This document shows positions 41,256 to 49,757 of a DNA stretch of 64,000 nucleotides, piece after piece. The notes below the pieces were generated by a model that was given only the letters and a program-made list of their open reading frames with translations, had not been told where the DNA came from and did no database searches. How positions within the stretch are numbered: position 1 is the first letter of the stretch; every line of letters starts with the position of its first letter. Both the position numbers and the translations under genes were made by a program. Source of the stretch: Cupriavidus yeoncheonensis (GTDB lineage Bacteria; Pseudomonadota; Gammaproteobacteria; Burkholderiales; Burkholderiaceae); NCBI RefSeq assembly GCF_905397275.1, contig NZ_CAJPUY010000005.1:1-64000 (forward strand), given 5' to 3'.

Positions 41256-42137
41256 ATGGCCACGCATAATCTGCGCGTGGTGTCCGACCGTGGCGCGGCG
41301 CGCGGCCCGCTGCTGCAGGTGGACGGCGTGTCGCTGGAGTACCGCACCGAGGAGCGCATCGTGCGCGCGACGCACCGCGTAAGCTTTGACGTGCATGCGG
41401 CCGATCGCTTCGTATTGCTTGGTCCCTCGGGCTGCGGCAAGTCCACGCTGCTCAAGGCCGTGGCGGGCTTCGTGCCGCCTTGCGAGGGCGAGATCCGGCT
41501 CGACGGCGAACGCGTGCAGGCGCCGGGGCCGGACCGCATCGTGGTGTTCCAGGAGTTCGACCAGTTGCCGCCGTGGAAGACGGTGCGCCAGAACGTGATG
41601 TTCCCGCTGCGGAAATCGCGCCGCATGTCGCGTGCCGAGGCCGATGAATGCGCGATGCATTGCCTCGACAAGGTCGGACTGGCCGGCTTCGCCGATGCCT
41701 ATCCGCACACGCTGTCCGGCGGCATGAAGCAGCGCGTGGCGATTGCGCGCGCGCTGGCCATGCGGCCCAAGGTGCTGCTGATGGACGAGCCGTTTGCCGC
41801 GCTTGATGCGCTGACGCGCCGGCGCATGCAGGAAGAGCTGCTGGCGCTGTGGGACGATGCGGCGTTCACGCTGCTGTTCGTCACGCATTCGATCGAGGAA
41901 GCGCTGGTGGTCGGCAGCCGCATCCTGCTGCTGTCGCCGCATCCGGGGCGCGTGCGCGCCGAACTCAACAGCCATCAGTTCAGCCTGGCCAGCCAGGGCA
42001 GCGCGGAATTCCAGGCGGCGGCGCAGCGCATTCACCAGATGCTGTTCGACGTGCCCGCCGACACCGCCGACACCACCGACACGCAGGTGCCGCGCGAGCG
42101 ACCGGCGGCGCGGCAATACCGAGGGAAGCCATCATGA
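41256..42137 (+). CDS. ABC transporter ATP-binding protein (sulfonate type)
   Basis: A 293-residue ABC ATPase. Walker A is GPSGCGKS (56-63), the signature is LSGGMKQR, Walker B is VLLMDEPFAALD, and the H-loop is VTHSIEEAL. It energises import by the binding protein before it (one-base gap) and the permease after it, whose start overlaps its stop in ATGA. The C-terminal tail (about 230-293) is longer than in TauB and ends with TADTTDTQVPRERPAARQ, an unusual Thr/Asp/Ala extension of unknown role. Confidence 0.93.
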   Translation: MATHNLRVVSDRGAARGPLLQVDGVSLEYRTEERIVRATHRVSFDVHAADRFVLLGPSGCGKSTLLKAVAGFVPPCEGEIRLDGERVQAPGPDRIVVFQEFDQLPPWKTVRQNVMFPLRKSRRMSRAEADECAMHCLDKVGLAGFADAYPHTLSGGMKQRVAIARALAMRPKVLLMDEPFAALDALTRRRMQEELLALWDDAAFTLLFVTHSIEEALVVGSRILLLSPHPGRVRAELNSHQFSLASQGSAEFQAAAQRIHQMLFDVPADTADTTDTQVPRERPAARQYRGKPS

Positions 42138-43027
42138 CTGTCTCCACCGCCGCCACGCCGCGTGGCGGCTTGCCCGAAGTGCGTCCCGAGTACATCCGCG
42201 AGCCCGAGCCCTTTGTCGCCATGCCGCTCGCGCGCGCGCTGCCGTGGCCGCAGCGCCTGTGGCAGCACGGCTGGCTGCGCAAGGCGGCGATCCTGCTCGC
42301 GCTGGCGCTACTGTGGGAACTGGTGGCGCGCGTGCAGGACAACGACCTGCTGCTGCCATCGTTCCTGGCGACGGCACGCGCCTTTGCGGCCGACATGGCC
42401 AATGGCGAGCTGCCGGGCAAGGCTGCCGCATCGCTGTCGGTGCTGCTGCGCAGCTATGCGGGCGGCGTGGCGCTGGCGTTCGTGCTGACTACGCTGGCGG
42501 TGTCGAGCCGCATCGGCCGCGACCTGCTCGATACGCTGACCGCGATGTTCAACCCGCTGCCGGCGATTGCGCTGCTGCCGCTGGCGCTGCTGTGGTTCGG
42601 CCTGGGGACGAAGAGCCTGATCTTCGTGCTGATCCACTCGGTGTTGTGGCCGCTGGCGCTGAACACCTATGCGGGGTTTCGCAGCGTGCCGGAGACGCTG
42701 CGCATGGCCGGGCGCAACTACGGGCTGCGTGGCGTGCGCTATGTCGTGCTGATCCTGGTGCCGGCGGCATTGCCCGCGATCCTGTCGGGCCTGAAGATCG
42801 GCTGGGCCTTCGCCTGGCGCACGCTGATCGCGGCCGAACTGGTGTTCGGCGCGTCGTCGGGGCAGGGCGGGCTGGGCTGGTTCATCTTCCAGAATCGCAA
42901 CGAGCTGTACACCGATCGCGTTTTTGCCGGCCTGGCCACGGTGATCCTGATCGGGCTGATGGTGGAAGGGCTGGTGTTCACCACGCTGGAGCGGCTCACG
43001 GTAAGGCGCTGGGGCATGCAGCACTGA
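42134..43027 (+). CDS. ABC transporter permease (sulfonate type)
   Basis: A 297-residue BPD-type inner-membrane permease with about six segments. The EAA-like loop is visible in the C-terminal half, around LRMAGRNYGLRGVRYVVLIL and ALPAILSGLKIGWAFAWRT. The start overlaps the ATPase stop (ATGA), so translation is coupled. A long proline-rich cytoplasmic N-terminus (about 40 residues; EYIREPEPFVAMPL) precedes the first segment. It completes the TauD-linked importer. Confidence 0.93.
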   Translation: MTVSTAATPRGGLPEVRPEYIREPEPFVAMPLARALPWPQRLWQHGWLRKAAILLALALLWELVARVQDNDLLLPSFLATARAFAADMANGELPGKAAASLSVLLRSYAGGVALAFVLTTLAVSSRIGRDLLDTLTAMFNPLPAIALLPLALLWFGLGTKSLIFVLIHSVLWPLALNTYAGFRSVPETLRMAGRNYGLRGVRYVVLILVPAALPAILSGLKIGWAFAWRTLIAAELVFGASSGQGGLGWFIFQNRNELYTDRVFAGLATVILIGLMVEGLVFTTLERLTVRRWGMQH

Positions 43028-43063
43028 GTCGCTTGCCCGCCACCTCCGGCGAGAGTAGTGTAC

Positions 43064-43093
43064 GGCTCCGATATCCACAGCGAGACCGGAGCC
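43064..43093 (+). promoter_or_regulatory. Hairpin covering the ribosome site of the methyltransferase gene
   Basis: GGCTCCG (43064-43070) can pair with CGGAGCC (43087-43093), a 7-bp stem with a 16-base loop. The right arm contains the GGAG Shine-Dalgarno of the next gene, so folding would hide it. Confidence 0.4.
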
Positions 43094-43097
43094 CGCC

Positions 43098-43865
43098 ATG
43101 ACAGAGATCCACCACGCCGCCGCCGAGGGATTTGCGGCCCAGGCCGCTACCTACGCACGCGGGCGCCCCGAATACCCGGAGGGCATTGGCGCTTGGCTGC
43201 GCGGGACGCTCGGTCTCGGCGCGGGCAGGACAGTCGTCGATCTCGGCGCGGGCACGGGCAAGTTCACGCGCCGGCTGGCCGCGACGGGCGCGGCCGTCAT
43301 CGCGGTCGAGCCGGTCGACGAGATGCGCGCGCAATTGTCCGCGGCGTTGACCGCGGTGCAGGCCGTGGCCGGCACGGCCGAGGCGATGCCATTGCCCGAC
43401 GCGAGCGTCGATGCCGTCGTCTGCGCGCAGGCCTTCCACTGGTTCGCCAACGACCGCGCCATGGCCGAGATCCGCCGCGTGCTGCGCCCGGGAGGCAAAC
43501 TGGGCCTGGTGTGGAACGTGCGCGACGAGAGCGTGCCCTGGGTCGCCAGGCTCACCGCGATCATGATGCCGCTCGAGGGCGATGCGCCGCGCTTCTACAA
43601 GGGCGACTGGAAGAAGGTGTTCCCGGCGCAGGGGTTCGGCCCGCTCGCGCTGGAAAGCCTGCCTTACGTGCATGAAGGGCCGCCGCAGCAGGTCGTAGTC
43701 GATCGGGTGATGTCGGTCAGCTTCATTGCCTCGCTGCCGCCCGGGCAGCAGGCCACCGTGCGCGCGCAAGTGCAGGCCGTGATCGACCAGGAGCCGGTGC
43801 TGGCCGGCCACGCGCTGGTGGCGTTTCCGTACCGGACCGAGGCCTACAGCTGCACGCGTCTGTAG
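43098..43865 (+). CDS. Class I SAM-dependent methyltransferase
   Basis: A 255-residue methyltransferase of the Methyltransf_11/UbiE-like type. S-adenosylmethionine-binding motif I is VVDLGAGTGKFTRRLA (about 46-61), with motif post-I in IAVEPVDEMRAQL, and the acidic AVVCAQAFHWFANDRAMAEI region with VLRPGGKLGLVWN. The substrate is unknown. It begins 70 bases after the sulfonate permease stop behind its own ribosome site and may or may not be in that operon; if it is, a role in sulfur recycling is conceivable but not shown. Confidence 0.88.
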   Translation: MTEIHHAAAEGFAAQAATYARGRPEYPEGIGAWLRGTLGLGAGRTVVDLGAGTGKFTRRLAATGAAVIAVEPVDEMRAQLSAALTAVQAVAGTAEAMPLPDASVDAVVCAQAFHWFANDRAMAEIRRVLRPGGKLGLVWNVRDESVPWVARLTAIMMPLEGDAPRFYKGDWKKVFPAQGFGPLALESLPYVHEGPPQQVVVDRVMSVSFIASLPPGQQATVRAQVQAVIDQEPVLAGHALVAFPYRTEAYSCTRL

Positions 43866-44229
43866 CCAGGCCGGCGCCCTCCCTGCACGGTGGCGTGCAG
43901 CACTCCGAACGCAACCGGGCCGCAGGGCGGCATTGCGGCATCCGGGCAGGCTGACGCGCGGGTTTTCAGGAGGTGTGCCATGCATCGGAGCCATGCCATC
44001 TGGCCGCCAGCCTGCCGCAGGCTGGGGGACGCGGCGTGGTGCAGGTTAAAGCGCTGATCGTAGTCGCCGGCGGTGCCAGCCTTGAGTCAGGAACTTCCGC
44101 AACGTCATTGCGATGCGTCGGAAGTCCTTGCTGGTCCGCTTGGGCAGATTCCCGCGTGGGACGGGCAGAGAGGAAGGGGGAGAAGCAGGACGCGTTGCGC
44201 AGCGGGGCGGCAGCGCGCCCCGCGCGGTT
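43866..44229. other. 364-base gap without a supported gene
   Basis: No gene is seen. An inverted pair ACTTCCG (44094-44100) and CGGAAGT (44120-44126) lies near the middle. Its role is unknown. Confidence 0.4.
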
Positions 44230-44463
44230 TCAGTGCATGGGCAACTGGCCCAGCGCGGTCAGCGCCAGTACGACTTCGGGTGACAGGCGGCGCTCGCTGC
44301 ACTGCACGCCCGCGGTTTCCAGCGTGGTCCAGAGGTCGGCGTCGCCGGTGACGATCCGCTGCCTCAGATGAGCCAGATAGGTGTGCTCGTACGGCGTCAG
44401 CGGTCGCGGTGCGCTGCGCAAGTCATCCAGGATGTCGCCAAGCGAAATGTTGTGGAAGGTCAT
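44230..44463 (-). CDS. Small hypothetical protein (77 aa)
   Basis: A 77-residue frame starting at ATG 44463 (an upstream ATG would add 19 residues of unlikely composition). It reads MTFHNISLGDILDDLRSAPR and LTPYEHTYLAHLRQRIVTGD, with a Leu-rich C-terminus. The even spread of acidic and hydrophobic residues and the lack of internal stops in GC-rich DNA give moderate support, but no ribosome site is visible and I recognise no family. Neighbours on both sides are transcribed the other way. Confidence 0.4.
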   Translation of the reverse strand: MTFHNISLGDILDDLRSAPRPLTPYEHTYLAHLRQRIVTGDADLWTTLETAGVQCSERRLSPEVVLALTALGQLPMH

Positions 44464-44934
44464 ACCAATGCAAAAAGTAAAGCTGCGGCGGGAGGTAACG
44501 CATGATTCTATCCATGCCATGCAGCAACGGCTTAACCAAAAGCAGGCAATAACCCTTCTAATTCTGGCATGGGGCGCAGACGCGGCGCATACGTGGCGTG
44601 CGATGCCGCGCCATGTGCCTTAAGGCGCCTTTGCCCTTGCCGTGCGAACGATAAGGCGGGAAATGCTGTTGCGGAAAAACGCCATCTGTCGACGCGTGCG
44701 TGTGGCCAATAAGAACCCGTCCGGATCGGTGGCCGTGCAAGCGCGCGGATCTGGATGGAGTGAATGCTGAACATGTGCGCTGCCAGAAGCACCCGCGTCG
44801 CGCCGCCAGCGGCTACCGTAGTTCGGCCGGAATAAACGTGCGGCGCCGGTCGTATACGTCTATACAACAGCTATGAGGCGAGGTTGCAAGGCGGGCCCTC
44901 GCAACGGCCCCAACGACTGCGCAGGAGGTGGGCC
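44464..44934. other. 471-base gap without a supported gene
   Basis: Open frames here lack ribosome sites and family motifs. Composition varies from locally A/T-rich near 44470-44640 to GC-rich near 44790. The promoter of the Gly/His-rich protein gene is presumably near 44820-44930. Confidence 0.4.
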
Positions 44935-45411
44935 ATGTACGGTGCAGCAAGATGGACGGCGGCATGGGTGGTCAGTCTCGGACTTTGTGCCGGGACGCCC
45001 GCGCTGGCCGACGACGAATGGAGCACGGGGCCGCCATGCCAGCAGGTGGCGGGACAGGTGGCAGTCAACGGCCAGTGGCAGCAGGTGACCGGACTGGCCT
45101 GCCTGCAGCCTGACGGCAGCTGGCAGCTGGTGGACGACAGCGGCGGCGCGTTCTACCCGACGCCCTACTACTACGACGACAGCTACCCCTGGTACTGGGC
45201 ACCCGTGGGTGTGGGCTTTGGGGCGGCGTTCATTTTCGTGGACCGCCACCACCACGCGCATCCGATGCACCACGTTTTCTTCCGCCACATGGGTGGCGCC
45301 GGCGGGGGCGCGCGCGGTTTCCGTGCCATGCCGTCCGGCGGTTTCCACGGCGGCATGGGCCGCGGAATGGGCGGTGCGATGGGTGGCGCACGCGGCGGCG
45401 GGCACCGCTGA
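44935..45411 (+). CDS. Secreted Gly/His-rich protein of unknown function
   Basis: A 158-residue protein with a signal peptide (about 1-26, cleavage near ALA-DDEW), so exported. The middle (about 28-75) has two cysteines, CQQVAGQVAVNGQWQQ and LACLQPDGSWQLVDD, resembling a small repeat, then a Tyr-rich stretch YPTPYYYDDSYPWYW. After one hydrophobic segment (VGVGFGAAFIFV) come HHHAHPMHH and a Gly/Arg/Met-rich tail (GGMGRGMGGAMGGARGGG). The histidine cluster suggests metal binding. AGGAGG lies just before the ATG. Similar small proteins are common in this genus, of unknown role. It is followed by iclR but is probably a separate transcript. Confidence 0.75.
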   Translation: MYGAARWTAAWVVSLGLCAGTPALADDEWSTGPPCQQVAGQVAVNGQWQQVTGLACLQPDGSWQLVDDSGGAFYPTPYYYDDSYPWYWAPVGVGFGAAFIFVDRHHHAHPMHHVFFRHMGGAGGGARGFRAMPSGGFHGGMGRGMGGAMGGARGGGHR

Positions 45412-45519
45412 CGGCCGGTCCGGCATCCATTGACAAGGGCGGGCCTGTTCTATACGGTGACTGCTCGTTCTGTCATACCGGCGTGCACTGCACGCCGGTT
45501 TTCCGTTTAGCGCCAGCCC

Positions 45520-46266
45520 ATGCCACGCAAAGCCGCCCAGGTCTCCGAAGCCGACAAGCACGCCGCCGAAGGCGGTGCCGTTGCCGTGGACCGTGCGCTG
45601 TTCGTGCTGTCGGCGTTCCGGCTTGGCGATACCTCGCTCGGGCTGGCGGAGCTGGCGCAACGCTCCGGCCTCTACAAAAGCACGCTGTTGCGGTTGCTGG
45701 CGTCGCTGGAACATGCCGCGCTGGTGCAGCGGCTGCCCGACGGGCGCTACAGCCTGGGGCCCGAAGTGGCGCGGCTCAATGCGGTCTATGCCGCGTCGTT
45801 TTCGCTCGAAGCCGTGGTCATGCCGGTGCTGCGCGCGCTGGTACAGGCCACGCGCGAAAGCGCCGCGTTCCATGTCGAGCAGGGCGAACACCGGCTGTGC
45901 CTGTACCGCGTCGATTCGCCTCAGCCCGTGCGCGACCACATCCGCGCGGGGGAACTGCTGCCGCGCGATCGCGGCGCCGGGGGGCGCGTGTTGCGCGCCT
46001 TTGCCGGCGAGGCCGGCGAACTCTACGAGCGCATCCGCCGCCAGGGGGTGATCGCGCTGGTCGGCGACCGCAGCCCCGATATCGCGGGCGTTTCGGCGCC
46101 GGTTTTCGGACCGGACGGCGCCCTGGCCGGTGCGCTGACGCTGACCTGCCCGGCCAGCCGGTTCCGTGAAGACTTCCGTGACGATGTCCTGGGCGCGGCC
46201 CGCGCGCTGACCCAGGGGCTGGGTGGCAACTTCCCCGATTTCCCCGAGATGCCGGCGGCAGCCTGA
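45520..46266 (+). CDS. IclR family transcriptional regulator
   Basis: A 248-residue IclR regulator: winged helix-turn-helix at about 22-85 (SLGLAELAQRSGLYKSTLLR, then LLASLEHAALVQRLPDGRYS) and an effector domain after it (AGGRVLRAFAG, GVSAPVFGPDGALAGALTL). IclR proteins usually control aromatic-acid or carboxylic-acid use genes. The nearest catabolic set is the Bug-CoA transferase-citryl lyase module at 47.7-50.8 kb, whose promoter has two dyads that could be its operator. Control of that module is a context-based guess; a GGDEF gene lies between them. Confidence 0.9.
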   Translation: MPRKAAQVSEADKHAAEGGAVAVDRALFVLSAFRLGDTSLGLAELAQRSGLYKSTLLRLLASLEHAALVQRLPDGRYSLGPEVARLNAVYAASFSLEAVVMPVLRALVQATRESAAFHVEQGEHRLCLYRVDSPQPVRDHIRAGELLPRDRGAGGRVLRAFAGEAGELYERIRRQGVIALVGDRSPDIAGVSAPVFGPDGALAGALTLTCPASRFREDFRDDVLGAARALTQGLGGNFPDFPEMPAAA

Positions 46267-46413
46267 TCCCGCTGCGCGGGCGGGTGTTGTGGCGAGGCGA
46301 CCCGGCTTGTCGGGGGTGCCCTGCGACTGCCGCGGCGGGATATCATTCGCGATCGCCCCCTTCACCCGTGCCCTCATGTCGATTGACGGCGCGCCTCATG
46401 GCTTTGTTAAGGG

Positions 46414-47661
46414 ATGTTCGTGCACCTGGACCAGCAGACCATTGCGGTCGTGATGATCGTGTTCTTTTCCAGCACGCTGGTCATCGCGGCTGGGCTGGTT
46501 TTTGCGCTGCGCGTGATCGAAGCGGGGCGGCTGTGGGCGTTCGGCCATGTCATCGTGTCCGGCGCCGGACTGGCGCTCGCGGTCAGCGCGGCCGGCGGCG
46601 CGCCGGACCTGGGCGTGTTGGGCGCGGGCGCCTTCGTGTTGGGCTGGCTGCTGATCTACCGCGGCGTGCGCGTCTACTACGGCCTGCGCTCGCACGCCGG
46701 CCCGCTGGCGGCGGCCGGTGTGGTCGTGCTCGGGCTGATGGCCACGTCCTCCGGCCTGCCCGACGGGCCGCGGCTGCTGCTGGCCGTGGTCTACGGCATC
46801 CTGGCCATGATTTCCCTGGCGACGATCGGGACGCTGGCGCGTACCGGGCGCGGGCGGCGCAGCATTGGCGCGCCGCTGGTGCTGGTGTCGAGTCTGGTGC
46901 AGTTGTCGACCCAGCTGGTGTGCGCCAGCCATACGATCACGCAGGCCGGCGTCGACCGGCATGACCTCACGCTGTTCTTCGCCGGCCCGGCAGGCTCGGC
47001 CTGGGCGCTGGCGCCGCTGATCGCGGGGCTGCTCGGACTGTTCGGATTCACCGTGATGGCGATGGAGCAGATCATCGCCAACAACGAAAGCGGCGCCCGA
47101 GTGGATGCGCTGACCGGCCTGCTCAACCGTGGCGCGCTGGACCTGTCGGCACTCGGCCTGGTGGCGCGCTGGCAGCGCGACGGCCAGCCGCTTTCATGCC
47201 TGGTGATCGATATCGACCACTTCAAGCAGGTCAACGACACCTTCGGCCACCATGCCGGCGACGCAGTGCTGCGTGAAGTCGCCCAGGCGCTCGACAACTC
47301 GCGCCGCGCCTCCGACGTGGCCGGGCGCTATGGCGGCGAGGAGTTCTGCATTCTCTGCCCGCACACCGACGAACACCAGGCCACCGCGCTGGCCAACCGT
47401 ATCCTGCGCAAGGTCCGCGCGATCCCGCTGCCCGGGCAGGAATGCTTTGCCTCGGTCAGCATCGGCGTGGCGCAACTGCGCGGCGAGACGGGCAGCAAGG
47501 AGTTGCTGTGGCGCACCCTGTTCGCGGATGCCGACCGCGCGCTCTACCTGGCCAAGAAGCAGGGCCGCGACCGCTACGTGCTGGCATCCGCCACGTTCGA
47601 CGCGGTGCCGGTGCCGTCGCTGGTGCACGTGACCAGTCGCGTCATGACACCGGCGGCCTGA
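46414..47661 (+). CDS. Membrane-bound GGDEF diguanylate cyclase
   Basis: A 415-residue protein with six or seven N-terminal membrane segments (about 8-220) and a C-terminal GGDEF domain. The active loop is GGEEF (307-311), competent for making cyclic di-GMP, and an inhibitory RxxD site (R298-D301) stands five residues before the signature's Arg-Tyr start (RASD-VAGRY-GGEEF), so product inhibition is expected. The membrane part likely senses a signal. It is convergent with the citryl-lyase-like gene (6 bases apart). No EAL partner is close. Confidence 0.93.
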   Translation: MFVHLDQQTIAVVMIVFFSSTLVIAAGLVFALRVIEAGRLWAFGHVIVSGAGLALAVSAAGGAPDLGVLGAGAFVLGWLLIYRGVRVYYGLRSHAGPLAAAGVVVLGLMATSSGLPDGPRLLLAVVYGILAMISLATIGTLARTGRGRRSIGAPLVLVSSLVQLSTQLVCASHTITQAGVDRHDLTLFFAGPAGSAWALAPLIAGLLGLFGFTVMAMEQIIANNESGARVDALTGLLNRGALDLSALGLVARWQRDGQPLSCLVIDIDHFKQVNDTFGHHAGDAVLREVAQALDNSRRASDVAGRYGGEEFCILCPHTDEHQATALANRILRKVRAIPLPGQECFASVSIGVAQLRGETGSKELLWRTLFADADRALYLAKKQGRDRYVLASATFDAVPVPSLVHVTSRVMTPAA

Positions 47662-47667
47662 GCCGCG

Positions 47668-48519
47668 TCAGGCCCGGGTAGCGCCCGGCACGTCGCGCTG
47701 CGGCACGCCGTCATACGTCCACAGGAACTGGCGCGGGATCGGTCCCTTGTTGCGGCCGCCCTGCTGCGTCTGTTCCCACGCATGCGCCAGGATGCCGACC
47801 GAGCGCGACAGGCAGAACAGCCCGCGCGCCAGCGGGGCCGGGAAGCCCAGTTCCGCATAGATCACCGCCGTGGCGCCGTCGATATTCAGCGGCACCGGCT
47901 TGCTGCGGCCTTCACCGAGCGCGCGTTCCACGGCGCGCGCAATCGCGGCGTAGCGGCCATTCACCACACCTTTTTCCGCGGCCTGGTCCACCAGCGCCAG
48001 CAGGCGCGGCGCGCGCGGATCCACCGGATGGAAGCGATGGCCGAAGCCCGACACGAACTTGCCGTGCAGGTCGCGGTAGTGCTGCAGGCCGGCGCTGACC
48101 GCCTGGTCCAGCGCGGCGCCTGCGTCGATGCGCCGCGCGATGTCCTGGTACAGCTCCACCGCCTGTTCGCCGGCGCCGCCGTGCACGTCGCCGAGCACGT
48201 TGACCGCCGAGGCCATCGCATTGTTCAGCCCGACGCCACACGTGGCTGCCATGCGCGCAATGGCGATGCTGGGCGCCTGCGGCCCGTGATCCACGGCCGC
48301 CATCAATGCCGCATCGAGCAGCTCGCCCTGTCCCGGGCCGGGCAGCTCGCCGCGCAGCATCAGCCAGATCATCTGCGCGAACGATACCTGGCCGATCAGC
48401 TGCTCGATCGGGTAGCCGCGGTAGCGGATCTCGCCGGGGCGCATGTCGATGATTTCCGTGCGCCACCAGTCCTGGGACATCTGCTGGCCGGGGTCCATGG
48501 TCTGGCTGGTCTCGCTCAT
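47668..48519 (-). CDS. Citrate synthase-like / citryl-CoA lyase protein
   Basis: A 283-residue protein of the citrate synthase superfamily, shorter than citrate synthase (about 430). Visible are RGYPIEQLIGQ, a conserved histidine in GAGEQAVELYQ-adjacent LGDVHGG and the catalytic-type GFGHRFHPVDPRAP (His and Arg expected in the active site). Such short forms are annotated as citryl-CoA lyase in Burkholderiales, cleaving a hydroxyacyl-CoA to acetyl-CoA and a 2-oxo acid. It overlaps the CoA-transferase stop by four bases and follows it, so both act in sequence. The substrate is not proven. Confidence 0.75.
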   Translation of the reverse strand: MSETSQTMDPGQQMSQDWWRTEIIDMRPGEIRYRGYPIEQLIGQVSFAQMIWLMLRGELPGPGQGELLDAALMAAVDHGPQAPSIAIARMAATCGVGLNNAMASAVNVLGDVHGGAGEQAVELYQDIARRIDAGAALDQAVSAGLQHYRDLHGKFVSGFGHRFHPVDPRAPRLLALVDQAAEKGVVNGRYAAIARAVERALGEGRSKPVPLNIDGATAVIYAELGFPAPLARGLFCLSRSVGILAHAWEQTQQGGRNKGPIPRQFLWTYDGVPQRDVPGATRA

Positions 48520-49715
48520 ACTGCACGCTCCTGTCTGAGGGTGTCGATTTCGGTCTCGCTGTAGCCAAGGCCGGCAAGGATCTGCCGGGTGTGCTCGCCC
48601 AGTTGCGGCGGCGGGGTGTCGACCGACGGGGCTTCGCGGTTCAGCTTGAAGCCGGTGCGCACCACGCGGATGTCGCGGCCCACGCCGGGCACGTCGGCGA
48701 AGGTGCCGATCATGCCGCGGTCGCGCACCTGCGGCTGCTCCAGGGTCTGGGGCACGCCCAGCACGGGGCCGGCCGGCACGCCGGCCTCGTTGAGCAGGGC
48801 CCACCATGCGTCGGCGGGCTTTTTGGCCAGCTCGGCTTCCAGTGCCTGCGTCAGCGCAGTGCGGTTCGCCAGGCGGGCCTGGCGCGCGGCAAAGCGTTCG
48901 TCCGCGATCAGGTCCGGGCGGCCCACCACGCGGCACACGGCCTCGAACTGCTCCTGCTTGTTGGCGGCGATGTTCAGCAGGCCGTCGCCGGTGCGGAAGG
49001 TGCCCGACGGACTGGCGGTGAAGTTCTCGTTGCCCATCGGGGCCGGGGTCTTGCCGGCGATCAGGTGGTTCGATACCACCCAGCCCATGGTGGCAAGCGT
49101 GGCTTCGAGCATCGACACGTCGATGAAATAGCCCTCGGTACGCTGGTGGTCCGCCAGCGACGCGGCAATGGCAAACGCCGCGGTGATGCCGCCGATGGTG
49201 TCCGACACCGGGTAGCCGACCCGGTAGGGCGCGGTCTGCGCGTCACCGGTGATGCTCATCACGCCCGACATGCCCTGGATGATCTGGTCATAGGCCGGCA
49301 GGTCCGACAGCGGCCCGTCCTGGCCGAAGCCCGAGATGGCGCAGTAAATCAGGCGTGGATTGTCCTGCCGCAGCGTCTCGAAGCCGAGGCCCAGGCGCGT
49401 CATCACGCCGGGACGGAAGTTCTCGACCACGACGTCGGCGCTCTGCACCAGCTTGCGGAACACTTCCTTGCCGCGCGCGTGTTTCAGGTTGAGGGTGATG
49501 GACTGCTTGCCCGGGTTCTGCGCAAGGAACGACACGCCCATCAGGCGCTGGTTCAGTTCGGCGTCGGCACCGAGCTGGCGCGCCAGGTCGCCGGTGCCCG
49601 GCGTTTCCACCTTGATGACCTCGGCGCCCATGTGCGCAAGCTGGTGGCAGCAGAACGGGCCGGCCAGCACATTGGTCAGGTCGAGTACGCGCACATGGCG
49701 CAATGGTTTTTGCAT
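48516..49715 (-). CDS. CaiB/BaiF (class III) CoA-transferase
   Basis: A 399-residue family III CoA-transferase. The N-terminal LRHVRVLDLTNVLAGPFCCH, the QLAHMGAEVIKVETPGTGD segment, and the catalytic-aspartate region YDQIIQGMSGVMSITGD (around 165-180) are typical. It would activate a carboxylic acid by moving CoA from a donor such as succinyl-CoA. It lies between the Bug binding protein (42-base gap) and the lyase (4-base overlap). Together they suggest uptake, CoA activation and cleavage of a carboxylic acid, as in itaconate, citramalate or tricarboxylate use. Confidence 0.9.
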   Translation of the reverse strand: MQKPLRHVRVLDLTNVLAGPFCCHQLAHMGAEVIKVETPGTGDLARQLGADAELNQRLMGVSFLAQNPGKQSITLNLKHARGKEVFRKLVQSADVVVENFRPGVMTRLGLGFETLRQDNPRLIYCAISGFGQDGPLSDLPAYDQIIQGMSGVMSITGDAQTAPYRVGYPVSDTIGGITAAFAIAASLADHQRTEGYFIDVSMLEATLATMGWVVSNHLIAGKTPAPMGNENFTASPSGTFRTGDGLLNIAANKQEQFEAVCRVVGRPDLIADERFAARQARLANRTALTQALEAELAKKPADAWWALLNEAGVPAGPVLGVPQTLEQPQVRDRGMIGTFADVPGVGRDIRVVRTGFKLNREAPSVDTPPPQLGEHTRQILAGLGYSETEIDTLRQERAV

Positions 49716-49757
49716 GATGGGTTTCCTGCGGAATGCTGGGATGGGGCGGGGCGCGGA

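Noticed and set aside
44094-44126. Inverted ACTTCCG/CGGAAGT pair as a transposon end or terminator
   Set aside because: Arms are only seven bases, the 19-base loop is GC-mixed and no T-run or transposase follows.
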